DNA of 64,000 nucleotides, from the NCBI GenBank assembly GCA_016932435.1, contig JAFGCW010000065.1, positions 13,239 to 77,238 on the forward strand, read 5' to 3'. Below the pieces are notes generated by a model. It was not told the DNA's origin, ran no database searches, and saw only the letters and a program-made list of their open reading frames with translations. The stretch's first letter is position 1. The number at the start of each line of letters is the position of its first letter. The stretch comes from Dehalococcoidales bacterium. Lineage in GTDB: Bacteria; Chloroflexota; Dehalococcoidia; Dehalococcoidales; UBA2162. Shown here piece by piece: positions 36,837-45,476 of the stretch. A program made the translations under genes and the position numbers.

Positions 36837-37515
36837 AGACAGTCCGGAAATTGTAAAAGGAGTCAGCCTTACGTTCAAACTTCGTTGGTCCGACGCGGAA
36901 ATCATATCGGCTGAGAATGGTACGGACGGGATAAATAAGGTTGAAGATGATTCCCCTGATATTATCATTCTGGATATTAATCTCCCTGACATGTCGGGTT
37001 TTGATGTCCTGGAACGCATTCGCCAATTTTCTGAAGTTCCAGTCATCATTCTATCTGCAAGAGATCAAGAGATCGATAAAGTAAGGGGTCTCGAAATAGG
37101 TGCAGATGATTATATTGTGAAACCTTTCAGCCCGAGTGAACTTCTAGTACGATGTCAAGCAGTGCTGAGGCGAACTGGTACGCACTCTCCCGGAGAAATG
37201 GAAATCCGTCCTATAAAATCAGGTAATATTTATTTGAATTTAAACACCAATGAATTCATTGTTGATGATGTAAAAATCCATCTTACTCCAAATGAGAGAC
37301 GTATACTTTATTATTTAGCTTCAAATGAAAACAAAGTTGTGACACAGGATGCTATCAAACAGTATGTATGGGGAAACGAAGCAAAATACCTCGATAATAC
37401 TTCATTAAAGCGATACATCTATCAACTTAGATTGAAGTTAGGTGACAATGCAAACGAGCCTAAACTTATTTTAAACGAACGTGGTATAGGTTATCGGTTT
37501 GTTCAACCTTCCTAA
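36817..37515 (+). CDS. OmpR-family response regulator
   Basis: 232 residues from a GTG with GGAGG ahead of it inside the kinase gene. Receiver: LLIEDSP, IIILDINLPDMSG with the acceptor Asp, IILSAR and IVKPFSP. Winged-helix output domain from about residue 130 (LTPNERRILYYLASNENKVV ... SLKRYIYQLRLKLGD). Partner of the kinase at 34722. Confidence 0.92.
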   Translation: MKILLIEDSPEIVKGVSLTFKLRWSDAEIISAENGTDGINKVEDDSPDIIILDINLPDMSGFDVLERIRQFSEVPVIILSARDQEIDKVRGLEIGADDYIVKPFSPSELLVRCQAVLRRTGTHSPGEMEIRPIKSGNIYLNLNTNEFIVDDVKIHLTPNERRILYYLASNENKVVTQDAIKQYVWGNEAKYLDNTSLKRYIYQLRLKLGDNANEPKLILNERGIGYRFVQPS

Positions 37516-37822
37516 GAAATCCCCTTAATTTCCTCAGGATTTATCTTTTCCATTGTTACAATAAACCCCGGTGTTGAGCAGAATACCTCATTATCTCTAA
37601 TTTCATAGTTTGCTGTTAACCATGTTTCTTACATTCCCATATTTGGTTTGTTCAATCTCTGGTATTGCCACTCAAGTAGTACCTACTCCCCACTTAACTC
37701 TACCTTCCAACAATCGTTTTAACGACCTTTGCAGCCGTACAATAAATACTGCAAAGCCATTAAAGGCCGGAACGTTAATTAAAGAACGTTGGAACGACTT
37801 ACCGGAGGGAAATAATAAAGAT

Positions 37823-38503
37823 ATGACAAAAATATTGTTAGTTGACGATGATTATTTGTTTCTTGAATGCCTCGAACATACGCTTAAGAAAGATTATGAT
37901 GATTTTAAGGTTGTTGGGAAATTAAACCTTAGTGCTGATGTAGTCGAAAGTGTGGATGAGTCCAAGCCCGAAGTGATTATTATCGGAATTCGTCAAAACA
38001 ATGCTCACAGTATCGAATGTATAGAAGCGATACATGAAGAATATCCTGAGGTTAAAGTGATAGCCTTAAGCGTATCGGAAGACGGGACTAATCTTCCACG
38101 ACTTATTAACGCGGGTATTTCAGCGTACCTCCTGAGAAGTTGTTCTATCTTTGAACTTGCCGATTCTATTCTTTCAGTAGTCAGTGGCATTCAGGTATTG
38201 ACGCCTTCCATGATTGGTAAGCTGATGGAGGCTTTCCGTCGACAGTCGCAGAATGCACAGAGTCAGAGTATATTCTCGTTAAGTGATCGAGAAAAAGAGA
38301 TTCTCAAGTATGTTGCTACCGGAGCGAGTAACAAAGAGATAGCCCAAAAATGCTATATTAGCGAGACGACGGTAAAGACTCATCTTCGAAATATACTAAG
38401 TAAAATGGAAGTAAAAAACAGGGCGGGTGCTGTATCTCTTGCTACAACAATGGGTATCTTGCCGAAAATTACCCGCGAAGAAGTTTCATCCTCAATGTCT
38501 TAA
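37823..38503 (+). CDS. NarL-type regulator with a pseudo-receiver domain
   Basis: I start at the ATG at 37823 (MTKILLVDDDYLF) because receiver domains begin there and GGAGGG lies upstream; the frame is open from 37610 with unrelated sequence. 226 residues. The acidic pair is present, but the phosphoacceptor Asp expected in PxVxxxD is Gly (PEVIIIGIRQNN), so normal phosphorylation is not possible. The C-terminal helix-turn-helix is intact (SDREKEILKYVATGASNK, EIAQKCYISETTVKTHLRNI) and close to that of the regulator at 24495. A terminator follows. Confidence 0.82.
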   Translation: MTKILLVDDDYLFLECLEHTLKKDYDDFKVVGKLNLSADVVESVDESKPEVIIIGIRQNNAHSIECIEAIHEEYPEVKVIALSVSEDGTNLPRLINAGISAYLLRSCSIFELADSILSVVSGIQVLTPSMIGKLMEAFRRQSQNAQSQSIFSLSDREKEILKYVATGASNKEIAQKCYISETTVKTHLRNILSKMEVKNRAGAVSLATTMGILPKITREEVSSSMS

Positions 38504-38521
38504 TCACCTCACTCAATAGAA

Positions 38522-38576
38522 AAACCGGGAAAGGAAGCAACATTTGTTACATTACCTTCCCGGTTCGTATTTTTTA
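38522..38576 (+). terminator. Terminator after the pseudo-receiver regulator
   Basis: AACCGGGAAAGG and CCTTCCCGGTT form a stem around a loop of about 20 bases, followed by TATTTTTTATTT. Confidence 0.6.
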
Positions 38577-38691
38577 TTTATTGTTACGTTTATTTTCTGA
38601 AATTCCTTGGCAACTACCATACCAGTCGCTAACATGCTGATAAACAACGACCTTTTTATCCCTTTCCCTAGTCTCAAATCAACGGTGAACG

Positions 38692-39366
38692 TTAATTGAA
38701 TGCCTGGTATGATGTTTCGCTTTTATTAGTCATACTTGGTGAATTTTGTATGTTTATTCTATTGCGATTTAAGTTCTTATTCCGTTTTTGAATATTGCCT
38801 ACCCATTCTACTAATTCATCCGGACTTATCTGAGAGCTGAGGATCCCTGGATCATCGACGTTCAGGCTTTTAAAATTGTTATTAGCAGTCTGCCAGTTGC
38901 TTATCAGTATCGTTGGAACCTCTGTATTTATCCGTAGACGCAGAGCTAAGCTGATACCTATCATTGAGGGCATCATAATATCATTAATTAACAAATTTGG
39001 TTGAATTTCATTTACTAGTTCGATTAATCCTAATTCATCGGTTATCGCAGCATCTATGGAATATCCTCGACAATTGAAAATATAATGTAAAGTACTAATA
39101 AATGAGGGATATTTTGATATAGCCATTATGATTCTTCCGGAATTTTCGGTCATTGTCATCACAACGGTGTCTTTTTGGGACGAATAACTATCCTGTGATG
39201 TGTTATTTTCTATCTTGTGGTTGGAATAAACTGACCATCGATAATATGATAAAAATCTTACGAAAAACTGACTGTTTATATAAAGACCATTTTCATCAAG
39301 GTCGAACCACCCCGAAGGATTAACTGTATCATTCATCAACATTGTCCTCCGACTGCTGTTTATCAT
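38692..39366 (-). CDS. Atypical receiver-domain protein
   Basis: 224 residues. The first 80 residues are of unknown type (GWFDLDENGLYINSQFFVRF). The second part looks like a receiver (IQPNLLINDIMMPSMIGISL) with a plausible acceptor Asp, but the N-terminal acidic pair is missing (IIMAISKYPS) and no output domain follows; the tail is Asn/Ser-rich. It may titrate phosphate or be a diverged regulator. It sits alone on the minus strand. Confidence 0.6.
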   Translation of the reverse strand: MINSSRRTMLMNDTVNPSGWFDLDENGLYINSQFFVRFLSYYRWSVYSNHKIENNTSQDSYSSQKDTVVMTMTENSGRIIMAISKYPSFISTLHYIFNCRGYSIDAAITDELGLIELVNEIQPNLLINDIMMPSMIGISLALRLRINTEVPTILISNWQTANNNFKSLNVDDPGILSSQISPDELVEWVGNIQKRNKNLNRNRINIQNSPSMTNKSETSYQAFN

Positions 39367-39884
39367 TTATGAAATGATCAGGAGTATATTGGCAGTCCTC
39401 TCACATTTCTATCTCATATTGTACTGATGATTAGTAGCTCCGTATATCCTTCTTTGGATATATTATGCCGGTATTATCGGATGATAAATAGTAATCCTTT
39501 AAGCTTAATACCTGACTATTATGTATTACAGAAAAGATTCAAATTATTCAGGTTATGAACAACCTTTGCATGTTACTTTCAGGTAGATAAACGGATAATT
39601 AATGAATACGAAAAGATAAGAAAAAGAAAAATTGATTAATTGAACGCGAAACCTCATTAAGAGACAGATCCATCGATAATTTTTATAGTTTGTGTAACGT
39701 TTCTAAACGGATGGATCTGCATATAGAGAGAATATTGCAATGAACGGATAACACGTGGTTACCTGGAGGTAGTAAAACTGAGTACCGAATGGTTATGTAA
39801 CTGCAAAAAACGCTGATTTTTGTGAGATACCGTTATATTTACTTATTAATTTATGTTAATCCTGAGAAAAAGATTGACTAGTTA
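39367..39884. other. Gene-free spacer with an inverted repeat
   Basis: 518 bases. CAGATCCATC and GATGGATCTG (about 39666-39720) form ten-base arms separated by roughly 36 bases. A partial TCC..GGAT/TAATCCTTT motif lies at about 39450-39505. No gene seen. Confidence 0.45.
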
Positions 39885-40226
39885 TTACATCCATTTCATA
39901 GTGCAAAGATATGTATTCCAAAACACGACTAATGTATAAAATATAACGAAGAAACTTGATGTCGCCAGTGCGATGCGGTAATTTCGTTTAGAAATATCCC
40001 ACAAAATAGCAATAGCTAATAGCACGCCTGCAGCCTTTACCAGAAGAAACACATTTTCATCTATAAAACTCGCCAGAAAAGGATTCAGTTCCCACGCAAT
40101 CCCATGAGTGATAAGATATTGAGTGATTATCCCGTCCGTCACGACTAAACTGAACAAGGCTCCCCAAAGTAACATCAAGTTACGGATTTTAAAGCGACTG
40201 TCAATATCAAGGGTGTAATTATCCAC
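39885..40226 (-). CDS. DUF5658-type small membrane protein, second copy
   Basis: 113 residues. Four hydrophobic segments; shares LLWGALFSLVVTDGIITQY and LNPFLASFI with the paralogue at 19707, and ends with the same VVFWN motif. GGAGG lies before the start. Function unknown. Confidence 0.7.
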   Translation of the reverse strand: MDNYTLDIDSRFKIRNLMLLWGALFSLVVTDGIITQYLITHGIAWELNPFLASFIDENVFLLVKAAGVLLAIAILWDISKRNYRIALATSSFFVIFYTLVVFWNTYLCTMKWM

Positions 40227-40459
40227 GTATCGTTTCCTCCGGGATAGTTTGCTGTCCTGGTTATGAATTTAATCTAACAGACCACCATAAAGACGAGCGT
40301 TAAGATACTAAAGTTTTCGTTAAAGATTTATAAAGGTTTTGTAAATATTCATTCAAAGTGCCGGCACGTGAGTAAGGAGCGACTTAACTGATATGGATAT
40401 TTTTATACCGACCCGGTCAGTCGTGAGGTGGTGAAAGGGTATTGGATTGTACCTAGATT

Positions 40460-40573
40460 ATGTTAACTAAAGTCCTGAATCATCTGCTGCATGAAAAAAT
40501 CGATGTTATTCCTCCTGAAGTGTTGGTCTGTTTAATTACCGGGACAATCGGGTATAGGTTAAAAAAATTATAG
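40460..40573 (+). CDS. Possible 37-residue peptide
   Basis: MLTKVLNHLLHEKIDVIPPE then a hydrophobic stretch and RLKKL. The composition is protein-like (amphipathic helix then a membrane-like segment), but there is no ribosome site. Could be chance. Confidence 0.2.
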   Translation: MLTKVLNHLLHEKIDVIPPEVLVCLITGTIGYRLKKL

Positions 40574-40624
40574 ATACGCATTGGGTACGACGTAAGTAAC
40601 AAAAGTACAAAAGCAGGGAACCGA

Positions 40625-40744
40625 ATGACTACAGAAAAGCATGGTCCTATTCTGATCCGAGTGATAGAATATGAACCTTTATGGTTTGATTCAACCTGTT
40701 GTGATCATACATTATGTCAGTGTACCAATTCTGATTATGGTTGA
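40625..40744 (+). CDS. Possible 39-residue Cys-rich peptide
   Basis: ATG after AGCAGGGAACC. The C-terminal half reads FDSTCCDHTLCQCTNSDYG, with four Cys and one His in 14 residues, which would suit a metal site. Short, single occurrence, so weak. Confidence 0.25.
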   Translation: MTTEKHGPILIRVIEYEPLWFDSTCCDHTLCQCTNSDYG

Positions 40745-40882
40745 ATCATCATGTTGACTGAGATACCTGTCATTCCGGTAATTATCTTTTCTTTATATGG
40801 TATTAACTCACTTAGGAAATATAAATCGTGTAGTACCAGGCGTGATTACATTCCTTAAAGACTTACATATGAAGGTAATTAG

Positions 40883-40920
40883 TCCAAAAGTATCACAGTA
40901 AAATAGTCATTTTGGATGAT
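40883..40920. promoter_or_regulatory. TCCAAAA...TTTTGGA inverted motif before the receiver gene
   Basis: Arms TCCAAAA and TTTTGGA separated by 20 bases, the second followed by TGATTA as at 20187. It lies 40 bases before the start of the stand-alone receiver gene. Confidence 0.4.
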
Positions 40921-40959
40921 TAGATATTTGGTAATGAATGCAATACTTTAGACGAGAAA

Positions 40960-41391
40960 ATGAGTAAAGAGTTTATATCCAGTAAGAACTATAATAATGC
41001 CATATTTGAGAGTATTAGGATCATGCTTGTCGATGATCACGATGAAATTCGACAAGCGTTGAAAAACCTTCTATCCTTTACGAAAGATATAGAAGTGATA
41101 GGCGAAGCAACCGATGGTCAGGAAGGCCTTGAAAAGGCAGCTGAACTCGAACCTGATATTATCATAATGGATGAGAGAATGCCCGGACTCAATGGACTGG
41201 AAGCCAGCAGGATACTCAATGAAAGCGGTTTATCATGTAAAATCATCATGCTTACCAGCTTTACAGATTTTGAGTCTAAAGCATTTGAATATGGCGTAAA
41301 AGCATACCTTCTCAAAGGAGCCAAGTTAAACGTGCTGACTGATTGTATAAGAAGAGTACACCGGGGTGAAACGGTTGCGGTATGTAACTAG
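40960..41391 (+). CDS. Stand-alone receiver-domain protein (CheY/NarL-receiver type)
   Basis: 143 residues with a 20-residue N-terminal tail and then IRIMLVDDHDEIRQALKNLL, IIIMDERMPGLNGLEA with the acceptor Asp, IMLTSF and AYLLKGA. No helix-turn-helix follows although the receiver is of the NarL type, so it is either a natural single-domain regulator or one that lost its output domain. The sequence after the stop shows no remnant of one. Confidence 0.85.
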   Translation: MSKEFISSKNYNNAIFESIRIMLVDDHDEIRQALKNLLSFTKDIEVIGEATDGQEGLEKAAELEPDIIIMDERMPGLNGLEASRILNESGLSCKIIMLTSFTDFESKAFEYGVKAYLLKGAKLNVLTDCIRRVHRGETVAVCN

Positions 41392-41597
41392 GTTGCCTGT
41401 TTCATCATAGAGAACTCGGCACGATTATGTATTATTACCTGAATCAATGCCGTATTTTTTTATCTCTCTATATTATCTGATCACTAAGTAAGGTGATAGA
41501 ACATCCCCGGCATCATTAATGGTCACTGTTAAGCAACGTGTCACTCTTGCAGAGATTTTCCCATGCATTTCCTGAGTTTCTAGAAAGCGACGAAGCC

Positions 41598-41837
41598 TTA
41601 GCGTTTGAGGGAAAACAATCTGCCCAGTGCAGTTATCGAATTCTTAAAACCAGTCCTTTGCTTTTCTCCGGTATTTACCGTATCTTGTCTTGCCAGTTCC
41701 AGTGCGATGGCGGCTCGTAGATTACCGGAGATTGATTTATTAAATGTGTCAGCAAGGTTACTCAACGCATCATGATAATTTTCATTATTTTTTTCTATTA
41801 ACATTAACATATCTTTGATTTTGTCAGTATTTTCCAT
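41598..41837 (-). CDS. Small hypothetical helical protein
   Basis: 79 residues; GAGGT five bases before the ATG supports translation. Largely helical and charged (MLMLIEKNNENYHDALSNLA), basic at the end. Not recognised. Confidence 0.5.
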   Translation of the reverse strand: MENTDKIKDMLMLIEKNNENYHDALSNLADTFNKSISGNLRAAIALELARQDTVNTGEKQRTGFKNSITALGRLFSLKR

Positions 41838-42021
41838 GTATTACCTCACTCGGTTTCCTTACTACTTATATACGAACCAGTTTATCAATTTGTTTCGGTT
41901 CTCTTTTTGGTATGAGTAGTCATTCTGCATCGCTTGAATGAATATCCAGGATACTGATTTATGGGAAGTGTCCTTGCCGTATTCGTGCCGAACCGCACTA
42001 TAAACGAGTGTAAGTACTCCC

Positions 42022-42056
42022 AAAGGATTACTCCCAAATAATCATTTCGGTTATTT
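42022..42056. promoter_or_regulatory. Motif related to TCCAAAAGGATTA before the major pilin
   Basis: CCCAAAGGATTACTCCCAAA then ATAATCATTTCGG. It is a looser match to the sites at 21467 and 25294, about 65 bases upstream of the pilin start. Confidence 0.3.
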
Positions 42057-42117
42057 AAGATGCGGTATCCTGGCACTATACTATAACTAAAACCAAAATT
42101 CAGAAAGGAGGAAAGAG

Positions 42118-42519
42118 ATGCAGAGACTTAAAAAGTACTTGAGGTCAAAGAAAGGGGAGAAAGGGTTCACCCTGATCGAGCTCCTGGTCGTCGTCGCCAT
42201 TCTCGGTGTCCTGGCCGCTATCGCCATACCTAACGTCGGTAGTTTCATTGGTACAGGTGATGATACTGCTGAAGAAACCGAGCTTCATAACGTCCAGACA
42301 GCCGCATTAGCTCTAATGGTTGTAGCTGATACCGGCTTGATAGATAATCCTATTCCTGCACCTGGCTCGGTTGATTTATCTCAAGCCTGGTCAGTCGTTA
42401 ATACGACAGGTAATAGATCTGTTGCCTACTATATGACCGGCTTAGATGGTACTTCTGTAAAATCTGGATGTGCCTACGAAATTGATCAAGATGGCCAAGT
42501 AACCCAACATTGCCCATAA
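42118..42519 (+). CDS. pilA: Major type IV pilin PilA
   Basis: 133 residues. The strongest ribosome site in the window (AAAGGAGGAAAGAG) precedes the ATG, fitting a highly made protein. Leader MQRLKKYLRSKKGEKG, then FTLIELLVVVAILGVLAAIA, the class III signal and assembly helix with Glu5. The globular part is short with two Cys (SGCAYE ... QHCP) that may form the D-region disulfide. It stands apart from the assembly genes with its own terminator. Confidence 0.92.
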   Translation: MQRLKKYLRSKKGEKGFTLIELLVVVAILGVLAAIAIPNVGSFIGTGDDTAEETELHNVQTAALALMVVADTGLIDNPIPAPGSVDLSQAWSVVNTTGNRSVAYYMTGLDGTSVKSGCAYEIDQDGQVTQHCP

Positions 42520-42566
42520 AAATAAAGGAGTAGCTTGAGGTAACTTCGGTCCTCCTTTAGAATAAT

Positions 42567-42607
42567 CCCGCCTCAATCCCGCCTCTGACAGGCGGGATTA
42601 TTTTTTT
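42567..42607 (+). terminator. Terminator of the major pilin gene
   Basis: AATCCCGCCT-CTGAC-AGGCGGGATT followed by ATTTTTTT. An extra AATCCCGCCT copy lies just before it and could pair in an alternative hairpin. Confidence 0.85.
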
Positions 42608-42629
42608 ATAGTTATTTTTTTTAGAATAG

Positions 42630-42875
42630 AGTGCTGTGTCATTCTGAGGGAGCTTGCGACCGAAGAATCCCGTCTCAGTATTGTATAATAACTGTTTTTT
42701 CTCTTTTCACCCCTCCCCTGTTACGAACAAGCCCCTCTTCTGAAAAGAGAGGGGATTTTCGAAAATAGCATTGCCTGGCATCAGGTAATAGGTATTTATG
42801 GCATTGGACGGTTGCCGGAGCGAGCAAGGGTTCGGGGGAAGGAAGAGGTAGTCAGGTAGGGCAGGTTACGTTTTG
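42630..42875. repeat. Dispersed non-coding repeat, copy 2
   Basis: Shares GTGTCATTCTGA, GAAGAATCCCGTCTCAGT and TTTTCGAAAATAGCATTG plus a following TGCCGGAG and G-rich run with the copy at 24037. The middle differs. Like copy 1 it starts right after the terminator of a pilin-type gene. Confidence 0.6.
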
Positions 42876-42999
42876 ACTCCGTCAGACTACGCCACATTTA
42901 GCCTGGCAGGGCCCCCGTAAAAGAGCCCGGCGACCCTATCAAGGAACATGGTATAGTGTAAAGAGAGTCGGACCGGCTGCCGGGAAGAGAGAGCGGATT

Positions 43000-43395
43000 G
43001 TGGACAGAGATAGATTTGAAGAACTCGTGGAAAGAGCCATAGAAACGTTACCCGAGGAACTGCGCGATCGTATGGAGAATATCGATATCGTGGTACAGGA
43101 CTATGCCGATGCAAGGCAGCTTGCCAGGGCAAGGGTAAAGCGTAAAGAAATGCTGCTTGGTCTTTATGAGGGTGTGCCGTTAACGAAACGCGGGGCACGC
43201 TATGGCCTTGTAGTACCGGACAGGATATCTATCTTTCAAAAGCCGATAGAGTTACGCTGCAGGAATGATAATGAGACTGCGGAAGCGATACGAGACGTGG
43301 TTATCCATGAAATAGGCCACCATTTCGGGATCAGCGAAGCCAAACTGCGGGAGATCGAAAGAGAGAAACGCAGTCGAAGAAGAAAAACCGGGTAG
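43000..43395 (+). CDS. Metallopeptidase-like zincin (DUF1025/PF06262 type)
   Basis: 131 residues, GTG start with AGAGAG upstream. The minimal zincin motif VIHEIGHHFGISE is near the C-terminus, as in this small family; YGLVVPDRISIFQKPIE is the preceding conserved part. Usual length is 120-140. Cellular role unknown. Confidence 0.85.
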   Translation: MDRDRFEELVERAIETLPEELRDRMENIDIVVQDYADARQLARARVKRKEMLLGLYEGVPLTKRGARYGLVVPDRISIFQKPIELRCRNDNETAEAIRDVVIHEIGHHFGISEAKLREIEREKRSRRRKTG

Positions 43396-43460
43396 TGAGT
43401 AATCCCACATTTTTGGCCTGATAATTTTTTTATTCCATAAACCTTGAAGGATCGAGAGCC

Positions 43461-44669
43461 TTACTTCTTAATACTCACATTTTTTACCAGAGCGATACAC
43501 AGTACTGATCCCAGTCCGCAGGCTATCGCGCCGGAAAAGAAGGTCGATTGCGGACCGAGGTTATCCCAGATAACACCTCCAAGCGCCGAACCGGTCAGGA
43601 TTCCCACATTCTCGCAAATACCGCCGTAGAAACCCATCGCGGTACTCTGCCTGTTTCGGGGAACCGAATCCGAAAGCAGGCCAAGCGCTGCCGGGCTGAA
43701 GAGCGCCATGCCCAGGCTGTTAACTATCATGTAAACAACCAGCCAGGTAAAGTTTCCCGAGTATGCGGTTCCTGCCATGGCACCGGCCGATACGATCATG
43801 CCGGCTATCATGATGTTTTTCTTCCCCAACCGGTCTGCCAGGATACCGGTGGGAACGGTCAATACCACATTGGTCAGTCCTCCTATGGTAAAGAGGACTC
43901 CCACAAGGGTGATATCGATTCCGGCTTCTTCGGTCGCGAAGAGAGGGAGGAATGTCATCATGCACCCCAGCCCGAAGAATCTCAATGCTGTGACCAGGCA
44001 CATCGGTGTCAGGGAGAACAGGTTAAATTTCGCTTTTGGAGAGTTATCTTTGGACTTTTCTTCATCAGATATGTTTTCAGAAACGTCTTTGTTGTTTTTC
44101 AGTCCGGTCAGTACTATTATGCCACCGATAATCGACACCCCCAGCGAGGTATAAAATACGGAATGGTAGCCCAGAGAATCAACCAGGAAACCGCTGGGAA
44201 GGGCTCCCAGGCTGCTGGAAGCCGACAGCATAACGGCTGAAAGTGCCATGAAGGTCGCTTTTTTATGAGGAGGAGCCGCCGTTCCGATATAACCGCGTAT
44301 CGGACCGAACACAGCGGAACGCAGGAATCCCCAGATAAAGAATATGGCGAAGATCAGGGGAACATTCTGTGTGAAGACGAACATCAGGACCGAAAGACCG
44401 GTGAGAAACGTGCCGGTAATCATGGCGAGTCTTACCCCTGTCCTGTCTGCCAGCCATCCCCAGCCGGCTTCACCGATAGCCATGCCGAACATGGCAACGG
44501 AAAGCATCGTTCCCAGCAGTGCCGGTCCGATATCGATAGAAGTCAGGTAAAGGGGTAATACCGGATTGAGCAGGCTCATCGCCAGGGTAGTGAGTCCCAT
44601 GACGACCAGTATGGCTGTCATTTCTCCGGTGATGCCGGTTCTTGTCTGCAGACGCTTGATAATAGACAT
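43461..44669 (-). CDS. MFS efflux-type transporter
   Basis: 402 residues, twelve membrane segments, central charged loop (DVSENISDEEKSKDNSPKAK). WGWLADRTGVRLAM and GILADRLGKKNIMIAG are the two loop 2-3 motifs of drug:proton antiporter-like members; GAMLSVAMFGMAIGEAGWG sits before the first. Substrate unknown. The spacer upstream carries possible SOS-box-like sites. Confidence 0.85.
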   Translation of the reverse strand: MSIIKRLQTRTGITGEMTAILVVMGLTTLAMSLLNPVLPLYLTSIDIGPALLGTMLSVAMFGMAIGEAGWGWLADRTGVRLAMITGTFLTGLSVLMFVFTQNVPLIFAIFFIWGFLRSAVFGPIRGYIGTAAPPHKKATFMALSAVMLSASSSLGALPSGFLVDSLGYHSVFYTSLGVSIIGGIIVLTGLKNNKDVSENISDEEKSKDNSPKAKFNLFSLTPMCLVTALRFFGLGCMMTFLPLFATEEAGIDITLVGVLFTIGGLTNVVLTVPTGILADRLGKKNIMIAGMIVSAGAMAGTAYSGNFTWLVVYMIVNSLGMALFSPAALGLLSDSVPRNRQSTAMGFYGGICENVGILTGSALGGVIWDNLGPQSTFFSGAIACGLGSVLCIALVKNVSIKK

Positions 44670-45038
44670 TATACGTGAGATCCATTGAAATCATACCGGG
44701 AGAACCGGTGACGGTCAACCTGATATCACGTAAAGAATGTTCGGATACTGCCCTATTCAGGGCGAAATATCGTATAACCGGATGTCATTTCAGTGATATT
44801 CGACCTGCTGTGATTCACTTGAGTATGGAAGCTTGTTACAGTGAATGATAGGGGTTTTTCCCAGTACACAGGGCTGGGATTAGAACGAACATACGTATGT
44901 TTGTCGTATCAAGTGTATATCGACTTGATTCCGTTTTTCTGTACATACGTTTGCTGCTCGTTAGGTATTCTGGAAGCAAGAATATACCGCATAGTATAAT
45001 CTTACTCTGGTGGGCAAATGAGAGATGAAATGGGTTGC
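44670..45038. other. Spacer with two LexA-like sites
   Basis: 369 bases without a gene. CGAACATACGTATGTTTG (about 44889) and TGTACATACGTTTG (about 44951) are each close to the Gram-positive-type SOS box CGAAC-N4-GTTYG. They lie about 220-280 bases before the MFS start, which is far for a promoter operator. Confidence 0.35.
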
Positions 45039-45476
45039 TTATACTTTGCCCAATATAACCCTTATGGAATCTCCTTTGTTCAGATCTTCCGATGACTTTA
45101 TCTTTTGAATATCAATGTAGTCAATCTTTATCTTGATTTCATGATCCTTTTTAATTTTACCGGTTACCGTACCCAATGCTTCATCTAGATGGGACGGTTT
45201 TTCACGACCCCATGTAAGTTTATGCTGATCGCCTAGTGAAGGGTCTGCTTTAATTGATATTTTTACAGAATCTCCTTTTGATAGATTAATGGAAGTTTTT
45301 AATTGCAATGGTCCTACGTCATTTATCTTAACTTTCAATTCCTGTGCAGCATTGATATCCTTTTCTACTTTACCTGCCGTTTCACCAATAATTATCTCTT
45401 TCTGGCGATCTGTTTCTTCCTCATCTTGTGCTTTTTTAGCCCAATCGGATCTTCTTTTTTCGTATTCTGATGTCAT
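45039..45476 (-). CDS. Two-repeat small protein of unrecognised family, copy 1
   Basis: 145 residues, AGGAGG before the ATG. An N-terminal charged helix (YEKRRSDWAKKAQDEEET) precedes two related beta-rich units of about 55 residues: IIGETAGKVEKDINAAQELK and ALGTVTGKIKKDHEIKIKID, each closing with L-x-KGDSxxxxI. The protein at 62957 has the same architecture. No signal peptide or membrane segment. The repeats could be small nucleic-acid- or ligand-binding barrels. Unknown function. Confidence 0.7.
   Translation of the reverse strand: MTSEYEKRRSDWAKKAQDEEETDRQKEIIIGETAGKVEKDINAAQELKVKINDVGPLQLKTSINLSKGDSVKISIKADPSLGDQHKLTWGREKPSHLDEALGTVTGKIKKDHEIKIKIDYIDIQKIKSSEDLNKGDSIRVILGKV

Larger units (their letters stand above)
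40227..40959. other. 733-base spacer with only weak small frames
   Basis: Two short plus-strand frames are given separately with low confidence. The right end carries TCCAAAAG...TTTTGGATGAT (40883-40920), a pair of arms like those at 21467, 40 bases before the receiver gene. Confidence 0.45.

Noticed and set aside
37610..37822. N-terminal extension of the pseudo-receiver regulator
   Set aside because: The 71 residues before MTKILLVDDD do not resemble receiver sequence and a ribosome site fits the later ATG.
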